DNA from: Bimastos eiseni
Taxonomy: Eukaryota; Annelida; Clitellata; Crassiclitellata; Lumbricidae
DNA: 64,000 nucleotides
Direction of reading: 5' to 3'
NCBI GenBank assembly: GCA_959347315.1
Contig: OY365807.1
Coordinates: forward strand, 37,845,645 to 37,909,644
Shown: in pieces, positions 21,801 through 33,291 of the stretch
How positions within the stretch are numbered: the stretch's first letter is position 1
Layout of the letters: each line of letters opens with the position of its first letter
Program-made: the position numbers and the translations under genes
Notes under the pieces: model-generated
Database searches by the model: none
Seen by the model: only the letters and a program-made list of their open reading frames with translations
What the model was told of the DNA's origin: nothing

Positions 21801-24470
21801 ATACATACACAACGACACAGAGCCATAGTTCAGCCGTAACATTCAACCCAATCCATCCCATCTCCGTGCTATCACGCAGAAACTCTCCTCTGAAAGACCA
21901 ACCATAGGCACTAAGGCACCAAGCAGGCATGCACCTATGGAAACAAGAGCAAAACAAAGACGTTCAGACAGATAAATGGTATACCATGAAAAATTAGACT
22001 GAAATAAAAGTCCCCTTCTGGGGCCCTGTTGGTCTAAAGTCCACACGTTACAGCAATAGGATTAGGAAGTTCAACTAGGACAGCGATCGATACATATATA
22101 TATAATATATATTATATATATATATATATATTATATATATATATAAAAACCATAAATGGAACATCTTCATATATATATATATATAAAATATACATGGAAC
22201 ATCTTCAAATTTACTGCGTCAAAATGCACCTAAATGATTTGATGGGTTAGAAATTTCTGGATGCAGCGTTTTCTTGAGGCATGCAGTCGACGCAAAAGGC
22301 GCTATATTTAGTGTCATACGTGCTACAACATTACGACACAACAGCGTTGATATAGCAGTGCTGACTTCTGAATTAAGGAAGCCTATCGTTAGCTCTGTTC
22401 TCTGGCCAAAGTTAGTAAAACTTGTAAATAGTAAAACTTACCTGAGTGTGTAGGGCACACAGTGCTTATTTTATTTCTACCATGGGTGGATAATATTCGT
22501 GGAAGCTAGAGAGAAGGGAAACCCAGAAAGTTAAGAAGTGAGAAGTCAGGAAATTATCGACGAGATAAAAAATTGTGCAGCATTACTATATGCTAATAAT
22601 ACGTGCTACAACAGGATTGTAGATTTATTTCCATATTTTAAGACATTGGAATCAATTTAACAATTGTATACACTATTATTAGCAGTGACTTGCATCAGTA
22701 TAATCCAGGGCTACAAACATTGGTTTTTGGTTATTTGGTTTTTCTTTTTTACAAAAAACCACAAAATACGAAAAAAGGCAATTTTTGGACTTGTGTTTTT
22801 AAAAATATTTTTTATTAAATTTACTAATATTACTATTATATTACCGAGTGTGTGTTATTCAGTCCGAAATTAGGCTAAACTAATTAGAAAAACGAATTGG
22901 AGCTCTTTTTCATGCTTTCCTGTGCTTGATGCTTTTTATAACATAGCATAACATAGCCTATTCTTTATTGTATCCAATTAGCCAAACATAAACTGCTAAC
23001 AAACTGATAACAAACATAGAAACCAAAAAACCAAAATAAAACAAAGTAAAACCCAGCAAAAAACTTTTGATTTAGAAAAAATCTTGGTTTTTTGCATCTC
23101 TGGTGTAATCAGTTACCGATAGTGTACGAGAGCTAAACTGCACAAAGCGTCACATAAGCTCAGAGTTTTACTAAATGTGTCGTTCTAAGTAGAATAAGAT
23201 ATATATGATTTGTTGATATAGCTTTGAATTACTTTGTTCTAATATACTATTTCATAATTTCAACTACAAATATTATTATTAAACGGACGATTTCTAAAGC
23301 GTTAAATGTGTGTAGTGTCTTACAGAAGATCTTTCGAAAGCATATATGTGTAACGATGCAAGGATTGTAACCTTCTGATCGAGAACTATTATATAGTAAT
23401 CTTTCAACATAAGGTCACTACAGTATAGACGGAATTGTGTATAGACACCTATACGTACAAATTACATACCCACCTGACCGACTGTGAAAACGATGGCCAA
23501 CTACTGTATACCTGGTACCTGTACGACATCTCCCAAACCGTCCATTCATTCATGACGGTGTAAAAGAACAACAGTTGTGGCAGACAGATATCACATGCAC
23601 ATGTCAGCAAATGTGGAGCAGGTGCTTCGTCGACACCCTCCTAGCGAATGAGAAGGAAACTTTGCTGTTATGTAGACTCCTTGGGGTAGTAGTCCTGAGA
23701 CAGGTTTTTTGCCCTGGAGACCATGAAGACGGCGGTCGCGGGGTTGACCAACCCCTCGACTCCGTTTCCCAGGTGTTCCCCGAGCCAACTGCGAAGATTT
23801 CAAGTAAATAGCTGTAAAACTGTGCAAATTTATAGCCGGATTGACAGACATACGCACAGAATCTTCTTTCTATATTGTAAGATTTACCTAGAGTTATAAG
23901 ACACATGCTATAGTGATATGTGTAGCAAAGTACATTTAAAGAAATATATATAACTCCGGCAAACCAACAGATAAGCTTTGTATATTAATGTTTATACATT
24001 ACCATCGTCAACGGGACAGCAAACGAAGACGAAGTCAGCAGAGGGAACACCAACACGTCTTGGCAGCAACAGGCGTACCACGAAACTGTTCCTTAAGTAA
24101 GCTAACGTAATTATGCAATGAGAAATGTGTTGGCTGACAAATACGCAAAGGAGACACAAGTCTCAGTGATACCGTTCATAGTTGACTAAAGCCAGCCGAA
24201 ACACACTCTCACTAGCAGCCAACACACTATGGTCGCACCTTAAGTAACAACGCTTATATAGTAGAAGGCACTCCTCATAAGAGTCACCCAAGCAGAACCG
24301 TCAAAAGTAAAACCAGATACACCAGTAAGATAGTCAAAGGAAGCACCTTAGGTCAGTAGCAGCATGTTGGATACATACATGTAGATCAGCCAGTTCCGTA
24401 GTAATCCAAGGAGAATCATCTAACAATATATAGAGATTGCTGTTGTAATGGGCAATGTCTCCCCGGGACC
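21801..24470. other. Gene-poor stretch
   Basis: Contains AT-rich runs at 22090-22190 (TA dinucleotides) and A/T-rich sequence around 22730-23080. Open frames at 22664, 23575 and 23604 show no recognised motif. No feature beyond simple sequence. Confidence 0.5.
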
Positions 24471-24475
24471 CCCTC

Positions 24476-24535
24476 ACTCTCTGTCTCTGTCTCTCTGTCT
24501 CTGTCTCTCCCTCTGTCTCTCTCCCCCTGTTTATA

Positions 24536-24566
<31 letters not shown>

Positions 24567-24568
24567 GT
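24476..24568. repeat. CTGTCT microsatellite
   Basis: (TCTGTCTC)n with CCCTC interruptions followed by (TGTC)n. Confidence 0.95.
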
Positions 24569-24937
24569 TAAAGAATAAGGATAGACTAATTAATTCACCA
24601 CATGAGTTCTGGAGATGGGTTTCGATTAATGTATTTTCGACTTGTTCAGTTCGTAGGACTTTGATGTGGTCTGAAGATGCTATCGTATGATGGCTCGTGT
24701 TGCATTCTTTCTGAACTCTGGATTGAACAGAGATAAGCACCAACACTAGCAGCAGCAGTGGTCTAGCTAGGAAGTCTGGTTGGCGTCTAGCTGTCTGTTG
24801 GATTCGGCTGATCCGGCATATTTGGCTGTCCAGTTGGCAGTTCTCTGTTTTCGATATATCCGTGTCCCAAGACATTCTCGTTCCTAATGATGGTTTCGTC
24901 ACTGTCGTGTCTTGTGACACTCGATCCACCTCGCTTA

Positions 24938-26156
24938 GGGGCCGTTCACATATTATATAACGATCAAGGGGTAGGTGGGTGGGTTCCTGTTTTGTTAGCG
25001 TTACATTGTGTAGGGTGGGGTAGGTTGAAGGTTTTGTTATATAACAAACTCTTTTCAGCTTATGCTATTTTGTCTGTTGGCCTTCTAATTGGAAATTACA
25101 TGTACCACGGATCCTCATTGTTTTATCGAAGTTCACAATACGTTGTGAACCAAAACCAGCACCATCAGCTGCCACCTGGCGAATTGATTTGACGTTCTTA
25201 CTTATTATTTATAAATCCACTTTTAACAATTTCCTGTTTACAATTTTAATAATTTCCTGCGCATAGCTTCAAATGGTTTAAAATTCAATTCTGTGTGATT
25301 TGTTTTGATTCTGGTTTAAATTAAAATTAATTCACTTGAAATAATTATTTCGGTAGGTATTATCAAGATGTTTGATTTCATTTTCTATAGTACGTGTAAA
25401 TAGTTTATATGTTTGCTTAAATTCCCAATTGTAGTTGTAGAATACACTCTGTATCATACGCTATTAAATAGGTAGAGTTGTACCGCAAACCGATCGATAA
25501 ATACCTGATAGTGCGATATTAAACCAATCGATTCTGTGTGATACTGTAATCCTCATTTGTAGTGCAAAACAGGAGGGAAACAAGAATGGTGTTTTTATAT
25601 AGGATTTACGTCACTACCATGTATCATCATGCTGTATTAGTAGGCCTACATGCAGATACACGGTGACAACTGTAGACAGACTGCCAATTAGTTACCGTAA
25701 TTAATACAAGTGAATTTAGCGCCATTAAAAGTCCGATTATTAAGCTAATTACGTTCTATAAATTTTAAAGTATTTTAAAATGGGTTGAACTCTCTTAAAA
25801 GTATGCTGTCTTCATGCTGTACTAGTTAGCTTTACTAATGCATCTTGCATTTCTAGTATTAAACGATTAATGTGCTAATTTGCATAGTCTAGTAACTAAA
25901 TTACAGTACTGACTAACATAATCTAGTAACTATTAAAGTGCTAACTAACATTGTATTGTTATAAAAGTTTCAAATTGTGCAATACATTATGCCGATTGTA
26001 TGTCTTTTAATGTGCTTATAGACTGGGGTAGGGGTAGGTAGCATATTTGTTATATAATATAGGGGTGGGGTCACAGCTGCTGTTATATAACGTTATTAGG
26101 GGTAGGGGTGGGTGAAAAATTGAGATTTTTGCGTTATATAATATGTGAACGGCCCC
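24938..26156. mobile_element. 1.2-kb non-autonomous TIR DNA transposon with TTA duplication
   Basis: Perfect 25-bp terminal inverted repeats beginning GGGGCCGTTCACA and ending TATATAACG, flanked on both sides by TTA (24935-24937, 26157-26159). The subterminal regions hold GTTATATAAC-type motifs (near 25036, 26048, 26081) and G-rich GGGGTAGG tracts. The interior is AT-rich without a transposase. A 3-bp TWA duplication is typical of PIF/Harbinger (established knowledge); the family is therefore suggested, not proven. Confidence 0.85.
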
Positions 26157-26344
26157 TTACATCTTCAGTAGCTGAATTCGTGTGCCAGACCAGTCGTGTG
26201 AAGAAAAAAAATGAAAATAATAACGCACAAGAAAGGTCCGAAACTGTAAAAATCACTTAACTGTAAAACTACATTATTACTAAACAAATAATGAACTATT
26301 AAGCAGCAGCGAAGTCATTCATACTAAGCTCTTCGAAATATGCA

Positions 26345-26980
26345 TCAAATTCTCAAAACCTGTTGACTGACTCCACAATGAAACCAGGGCAATTGACCTT
26401 GAGCCAATCTTACGTGAGGCGAGCAGTATGCGCTGATGCCTCGTCTTGCTGAAGGATGAATCCAGCTGGCAGCAGATGCTTGCAATCGGATATTAATCGT
26501 GGAAGCAGCTACCAACGTAATATACAGCATCCATTTTGGCTTTCTCGTCAACAAATGAAGTTGACTTTTGCCGCCAAAACAAACACAGAGGCCAATACTA
26601 GGCCTATTACATGTGGAGCGAACTTCTCGCGTTCAACAACCAGGTTTGACATCGGATTTCTTACCGCTGGACCCAAATACGATTGTTTTGGTTGCTGGGT
26701 GGTGGATTGAGGTAGAAGTTCTTCTCATCCGTGAGGAACACACACTTCGTCTCGCGAACATTTAGCTGGCATAGCAGTGCTGAGGAGCGTTCAAATGTCG
26801 GTGATGATAAAATTGATAATCTGCCCAGCACCACGACGGAAAGCGATGTTTATTTACCAATGTCATCGACTACTTGCTAAATCACGTCAAAGCGATATCG
26901 ATATACGTTTTCCCCCGTTTATCTTCTCAATAATAGTGTTAATTCTGAAGTTTGCTTTACAACAATAACTTGAGAAGTGA
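26345..26980 (-). pseudogene. Broken mariner-type (Tc1/mariner) DDE transposase
   Basis: Read on the minus strand in shifting frames: FLTDEKNFYLNPP and NNRIWVQR (about 26690-26740), then KSQLHLL / VDEKAKMDAVYYV (about 26520-26570), then FILQQDEASAH (about 26440-26465) and DWLKVNCPGFIVESVN (about 26365-26415). This is the order of the catalytic core, with TDEK and QQD(E/G)A.AH carrying two of the acidic residues. At least three frameshifts or stops show it is dead. About 200 bases to the right, ATGGCCCACCCTGTA near 27181 may be the element's terminal repeat; no matching left end was found. Confidence 0.85.
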
Positions 26981-27184
26981 TTTCATGAAATCGTTTTTGT
27001 CGTTTTTTCCTGCGTTGGATGTTTTTGACCGTCAAAAACCCGCGGTTGGACTTATTAAAACTGCCATAACATTTGTTCTGTTTAAAATATTTCATTTAGT
27101 TTTGCGCCTATAAAATGTCATTTACTAATCTCTACTTTTGGCCGAAATATTAGCAAAAGACCTGAGGAGGTTACTTTTTAATGG

Positions 27185-27475
27185 CCCACCCTGTAGACCC
27201 TACACAAATGTATATTGTTAATTCCCGACTTCTAAGCTTGGAAAACTGAATGGCTGACGTAAGCCCTTATTTCCAAGTCTATGTATTTCACAACAAATTC
27301 TTCTAAAACAATTGCTATTGTAACGGAACGGGGCCTATTCGACAGTGACCAGGATGACGACTTGCAGCCCCGTCCGATATGGGGGTAGTTCGAGTTGCAG
27401 TCCGCTGAGTAAGGCTTCAGTGGTTTGCTGAAGACTAACCATTTAAGGTTTAAATAGCTCCATTCTGGATGACGC
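27185..27475. other. Intergenic DNA
   Basis: No gene or repeat recognised between the mariner remnant and the direct repeat at 27479. Confidence 0.4.
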
Positions 27476-27478
27476 TTG

Positions 27479-27552
27479 GAATAAGACACGCTTGTTCGAT
27501 AACCCTCTTGGTGACGCGAGAATAAGACACGCTTGTTCGATAATCCTCTTTT
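27479..27552. repeat. Short direct repeat (2 copies)
   Basis: GAATAAGACACGCTTGTTCG is present twice about 42 bases apart, each followed by ATAA(C/T)CCTCTT. Confidence 0.85.
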
Positions 27553-27652
27553 AATGTACAACGGAAAACAATACTTTTGTAGCGCCCATTTGGAAACAGT
27601 CCGTATCTCACCCCTCAATACGCGCTACGTCGATAACTAACGAGTAATTGCA

Positions 27653-27711
27653 ACGCTACGTCAATGGCTGACGGCGACTACTATGCTACGTCAATGGCTG
27701 ACGGCGACTAT
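27653..27711. repeat. 30-bp tandem duplication
   Basis: CTACGTCAATGGCTGACGGC occurs twice in tandem, followed by CGACTA in each copy, within a GAC/GAT-rich region that continues to about 27880. Confidence 0.85.
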
Positions 27712-27904
27712 CGCAAATCTACGATGACTATATCCACGACGACTATCGCAAGCCACGACGACTATTCATGCTTCCTAGGCGCCGAGACTGCAAGGCCGAA
27801 GCCGAATCTACAAGGCTCCCCGATGACGATCTCCAGACGACGACGACGATTTCCAGGCGACGACGACGATCTTCCAGGCGAACTCCTTTTATACTAATTT
27901 GCTG

Positions 27905-28210
27905 TAGATAATAGATGATACACAGTAGATAGGAGACAGTAGACAGTAGAAGCTACACAGTAGATAGTAGATAATACACAGTAGATAGTAGATAATACAC
28001 AGTAGATAGTAGATATCTACAGTAGATAGTAGATGGATTATAGTAGATAGTAGATAATACACAGTAGATAGGATACAGTAGATAGTAGATATCTACAGTA
28101 GATAGTAGATGGACTATAGTAGATAGTAGATAAGCGTATACAGCAGGTAGATACCACAGTAGAAAGAACACAGTAGACAGGTGTACACAACAGGCAGACA
28201 CTACAGCAGG
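27905..28210. repeat. ACAGTAGATAGTAGAT minisatellite
   Basis: Degenerate tandem repeats of CAGTAGATAGTAGATA-type units, fading into CAGTAGACAGG and CAGGCAGAC variants at the right end. Confidence 0.93.
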
Positions 28211-29110
28211 CCGACACTAGGTAAGCGTACCCCTAAACCGTTACAGTATTTCAATTGCAAGCTGTGAGCGGTACTTCAGCAAATTGAAGCAGGCTTCCAT
28301 GAGACAGGATCCCACTAGCGTCGCCACGGGGGTCAGAAGTGGAGCTGCCCACCCCAATCCCTGCCCTGGCTGGGTCTTGGGATCCGTCCAAACCCGATGA
28401 ATTTTTATATGGAGAGGGTGTAATCTACGTGGTTTTTGATTTGACATTTCACATTTAAGGTCCCTGAACATAATATATAGTCACATTTTGTCACAAATTG
28501 AGATGATTTTGGTACTAGTATTTCGAAATTATATTTGAAAATTTGGAGGTATGCAAAAGACACTTGCCCATCTACGCCACTGCGCTACACACATACAGTT
28601 TGACCAACGCCGCCTAACGAATGGAGGAATAGTCAATCCTGGAGAAGCGGATTGCTTCTACTGCTGCGCACGAGTTTGCCATCCGGTACTTTACGCCTCC
28701 CATATAAATTACGATGAATCGTACGATTCATCCTTTAATTCTAAAACAATATTTCCTCGTATTTGGGACCCTTCAAGATATATAGTCTAGCCTAAACATT
28801 TGTCGATGTAGGCCTATTCACGCTTTAAGTCGAAGCAAAAACGTGTTTAAACCTATTTAGGCCTAGGTAGCAGAATTGCGAACAAATGGCCTGTAACTTC
28901 CAAAGCAAAGACTAACGGTGAATATATATAGGCCTAGATTCTTTCTCCTTAATTAGGCCAAGCTAAGAACTGCTAGGGTATTATTCTTCGCTCGTCTAGC
29001 CGCATACGATGATTAAGGCAGAACTGTTAGGTTTCCACCACTCAACCACAAGGTCACACCTAAATGTGAATCTGAAATGCCAATCGCAGGGCATCAACCG
29101 TCATCCAACA
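28211..29110. other. Intergenic DNA
   Basis: No gene supported. Four GGCC(T/A)A motifs cluster at 28808-28965. Confidence 0.5.
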
Positions 29111-29121
29111 TCATCTGTCCC

Positions 29122-29298
29122 CAGGGCCGTACCGAGGGGGACCAGCGGGGCCGTGGCCTTGGGCGCAAATGTGGAAAGGGCGCAAATGTCAGGATGGAAG
29201 AACCTATTATTCCCAAAAAATTGCATTTTCAAAGTGTGGGGGAGCCATGCAGATTGATGCTAGGTACAGAGGGCAATTATAGCTCGGTATGCGCAATG
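29122..29298. mobile_element. Small hAT-like non-autonomous element, copy 2
   Basis: Relative of 8587-8756: shares GGGCCGTACCGA, GGGCGCAAATGTG and AATTATAGCTCGGTA in the same order. The flanks TCTGTCCC (29114-29121) and TCTGCCCC (29299-29306) form an 8-bp duplication with one mismatch, supporting hAT origin. Confidence 0.8.
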
Positions 29299-29306
29299 TC
29301 TGCCCC

Positions 29307-30904
29307 AAGTTCATCAATCCTTTCTGAACGTAGGTCTCACCTTTTCAAGAACGCTTTAGGCCTACTCTAACCACGTGTTCCATCTATAGGCCTACCATGC
29401 TGCGCGCATGTACACGTGCGCGCGCGCACACGGGCCGTGGAGCCAGCGCACACAAGAATGTAGTATGCGCACAAAAAAATATTTTTCTCGTAACATCAAT
29501 TATTAACTAGATGAACTGTTGGACCCAAACTAATATTTAAATGGGCAAAATAGAAAGTTGCGAAAAAATTGAAACTTAAATATAATTACGTACAATTTAT
29601 ACGATGTCTGCATCACCTTCATTAAACACATTTTAGACATGTGACCTTTCATAAGTTGTCAAGGTTATCAGAACTTATCACCACGGGTGGCACTGATAGA
29701 CCTATAGGCTATATGCCTATCTTAAAAATTCATCGCATTCAGCTCGATATATCGGATATGTGCACAAAAGTGTCAACCATTTATGAGATGTCGCATAAAA
29801 AATTTCTTGGGAAAACTAACTATTTCTGAAAAATTGTCTCATTACTATATTCCACCTTTCGATCCTTATCGACCCTATATATATTAAGCGACACCATCTT
29901 TAACAGCTAGGCCGAGTCCTATTCTGCCTCCGTAGACTTTCTGGAAATCGGACTCTAATTAACGTACCTTCCACAGAATGTCCTTTGGACAACCCCTCTG
30001 ATTGATGCAGCGCTCGTGAATAAGCTGGTGCCCTGCGCCTAACTTTCAAGTGGCGCTTTAGAAGTTTGGAGATTACGATCATGATTCACGAGCGATGATA
30101 AATCTAGGCCTACATCTAAGACAATGAATCGAAATTTAGTGTATATTGATCCTTGCGATTAAGACAATGAGTGGAACCTAACGTGACCTTGTTTGTATAT
30201 AAATTCTGCTGCATCAGGCTAGCAGTATAATGTATACTTCCTCGTGTAATATCATCTTCCTGCCCTCAGTCGTATCCGTTAAATAATGAAGAATATGGCT
30301 TTTACGGCACGTCATGTTTATTAGCGCATATAATATCTATTAGAACAAGTGAAAATTAGCGCATGTGATAGGGTAAGATTTACTGTTTCATTAAGTGTTC
30401 TTGTTAACGCTTTTGTTATTAAGCTCTTACTATATTGGGTATCGTTTTTTTTATTGGAGCTTAACGTTCGATAGATGGTGGAAAAATTTGGGAGATCCCC
30501 GTCGAACGAGCGCGATGGATAAGTTTACTTCCTACAATGGTATTTTTTATTAGAAGATAATCGGTTGTATCACGAAAAGGTGAGGCAATGGCTTAGTGAA
30601 AAAACTTTCTTTCTTGTATCTTGTACGTGTTTACGTGTACTATAACTTGTCTAGCCCTCGGAGCATGACCTGAAACCGAATCTGAACTTACCTGCCTATC
30701 GAGTTTGTTTTGACTAAGCGCGTGTGAATCGCTGGTTCCGGTGATACGGCTTCTTTGGGCGTTATAGGAGTCTCTCGATTACTATTGCCTTCTACATGTT
30801 TCTGGTTGTGATTGTATAGGACCGACTGGTTCGGATGTCTGTGCTCCGTCGTCTTTCTTTCCCCGAGGCTTGAGACTTAGTCAAGCGTGTTTCTAAGCGG
30901 TGTC
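29307..30904. other. Intergenic DNA, no gene supported
   Basis: A GCGCGCGCAC-type run lies at 29400-29430. The last TAGGCCTA octamer of the left compartment is near 30106. Small frames only. Confidence 0.5.
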
Positions 30905-31212
30905 CGCTCGATAATCCGAAAGGTTCGATAGTCCGAAGGTTCGATAGTCCGAAGGTTCGATAGTCCAAAGATTCTATACTCCGACATTAATTTAGTTGGA
31001 AGCTCGATTATTGGATGAAAAGAATGTGTAAAACTGGGAGCTGGATTAAGAATCGTGCCTAAATGGAAGCAGGATGAATGAAAAGAATGGTGCAATCCAG
31101 CTTCTAGCTAAATATTATTCGTTTCATCAATCCAGCTACCATTAAGGCTCCAATCTTATCACCTATTGATCGGGCACCACGCAATCTTCGGACTATCGAA
31201 CCTTTTGACTAT
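30905..31212. mobile_element. Foldback element with repeated TTCGATAGTCCGAAGG ends
   Basis: The left arm holds about four tandem copies of GGTTCGATAGTCCGAA (30915-30975); the right arm holds two to three copies of its reverse complement (31188-31212 onward). The interior is unique and noncoding. Terminal inverted arrays of short repeats identify a foldback-type non-autonomous element; superfamily not resolved. Confidence 0.78.
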
Positions 31213-31549
31213 TGAACCTTCGGACAATAGACACAGAACCTTCTATGCAGACGTTGACCCTTCATATAAGGCGATTTATTCTTGTACGGTCTTCCATGCA
31301 TCTATTATGGGTGTTTCATAATTCGGATGCCCATGGGTTATTCTTATTCAGTCAATTTTCTTGGAATTGATTTGACATCGCATGGGCGGTGGTCTGATTT
31401 TCTTGACACTACGTTTTAGTGTGATTGAGTAATTTTGGAGCTTACGTTTAAAATGATAAATGTTTGCACTTTGCCAGACCCTGAGGAGGTGCCCTCTTTC
31501 AGATTCAGTCTCAGGCCTGACCCGCTCTACCTGATCATCCTCCTATCGC

Positions 31550-31800
31550 AGTCATTCTTAACCCCAGTCACTACTCATGCCAAGCTCTCCATCCAAGCCA
31601 TATCCGACAATGCACCTCATTTCTTGTACAATCTGCCTTCTGAATTTCAGTTCCCCCACCCTGATTGTCAATCACCACCATCATGGATCTGTCCGCAATC
31701 CCTTGGGAATTTAATTAAAAACTGAAGTCCCACCTTTTCAAGAATTTTTACCCCAACTCACCTGATCCTCGACCCTCCAATTCTTGACTTAAATTTAACA
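31550..31800 (+). pseudogene. LINE C-terminal remnant
   Basis: Reads AKLSIQAISDNAPHFLYNLP then, with stop codon and frame change, KSHLFKNFYPNSPDPRPSNS. The order (A...W.NLP...., then K..LFK..F) matches the extreme C-terminus of CR1/L2-type LINE ORF2. Too short for a family. Confidence 0.45.
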
Positions 31801-32339
31801 GCTATTCTGCCGCATCTGATTCCTTGGCTGCTGGACCTACTTCTAACTGGCATGCATGATAAGATGTTTACAAATATTTTTTGGGTCAAAGAAATTATTC
31901 ATTTGTGTGAATTTCTTGTGCTGCCTCTGGTCCCCCTCTCCATTTTTTTTAGACTCCTGGTACCTTGGACCACTTCTACCTATTACTGTGCTTGTCCATT
32001 TACTTTTGAACTATGTTCCCTCAACGACTCATTCAAGGAGCTTTACTGTGCAAGTAATTTTGATCCATTGATTGACTTCTGTTTCTGTCTCTACTTGTAA
32101 GACTTCTCCTTTTTGCAATGTGAATGCCCTTGATTAGGTTCTGCTGTGAGATAAGCTTTAAAATCTGTTAATACAATATTTACATATATAGGAATTTCCA
32201 TAACAAAATGCACTTCATCTGACAATTTCCTGCAGTTACATTTGAAGCAAACTGCAACAGACTTTAGCCAAATTGTCTCCAGGTTCATTTTCATGGTTTC
32301 TGTACTTCTTGTGTTTGCATGAACATCGTCTGATTCTTC
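31801..32339. other. Intergenic DNA between LINE remnants
   Basis: May be part of the same decayed LINE, but no conserved motif could be read. Confidence 0.35.
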
Positions 32340-32872
32340 TATGTTCCGTTCATGAAGAACTAAAGTTGTTACGTCTTACCGCTGTTCTCCATCGTGCTGC
32401 AAAGCCTATCGAAAACCTGACTGCTCATGATCATGTCCCCTCTACTCTTTGCAAACTGCACTGGCTTCCCATACAAGCTCGCATGAACTTCAAAATTTGT
32501 CTTATAATCATTGTACCGACATGAGTCTACACAAATTCATCTCCATCTTATGTTGCTTCACTTATTGCACGTTGCTCATCTCTTCAATCCAGACAGACTA
32601 GGACTATGATCTTCCTCTCAAGCTGATTTTGATGTAATATGATCAGTTAAGAAATTTGGAAAACATGCGTTTGCGCTAGCTGGTCTGGCAGAATGGAATA
32701 AACTGCCAGACTTAATTCGCAAATCGTCGACACTGTCACTCTTCAAAATTAGCCTTAAGGCTTATCTGTTCAAGATTTATTATGACTAGATTTTTCTGCT
32801 ATGCCGCTTTTGTGCAAGATTCATTTTGCTTAGGTGCGTTATAAATGACAGTTTAATTATAATAATAAAGGA
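32340..32872 (+). pseudogene. L2/CR1-type LINE 3' remnant
   Basis: LRLTAVLHRAAKPIENLTAH then STLCKLHWLPIQARMNFKIC is the typical 'H.P.L..LHWLP...R..FKI' block after the RT. In shifted frames LAEWNKLPDLIRKSSTLSLF and KAYLFKIYYD follow, and the 3' end GTGCGTTATAAATG...AATAATAA resembles L2-type tails. Several stops and frameshifts: dead copy. Confidence 0.85.
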
Positions 32873-33164
32873 TATATTTTATTTCTCAGAGTTCCAAGTT
32901 AGAATAAGCTTGCCATCCCTAACGTGCTATTGTTTGACACCCCTTGCTCTGTTATGAAGGTTTCTTACCTGTTAATGACCAGCCAGATTGGTTTCCCATA
33001 CATTTTAGGACGTGGTCGTTTTACTTGTGTTAACTTATATAAATGGTTTGCTCGTAAGTTAATAGTTATGAGATCGCTTTCATGTGCATGGTGATGGGAA
33101 CTAACTACTTCTAACTGGTGGTTTCACTGTAGGCCCACACAACTTTCGAAGTAGTTTTACTAGT

Positions 33165-33283
33165 CAGGGCCGTCAATCCCCCCTGCGTGATGGAGGCAAA
33201 TCCCTGGTCCCAGCACGCAAAATAAGTCCTCCTACCTGAAATTGGAAGCATTTGCCTCCAGACCGCCTATATGGATGCCCATG
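33165..33283. mobile_element. Possible tiny hAT-like MITE
   Basis: 119 bp starting CAGGGCCGTCAATCCC and flanked by TTACTAGT (33157-33164) and TCACTAGT (33284-33291), an 8-bp duplication with one mismatch. The inverted ends match only partly (GGGC..ATCC on the right). Confidence 0.45.
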
Positions 33284-33291
33284 TCACTAGT

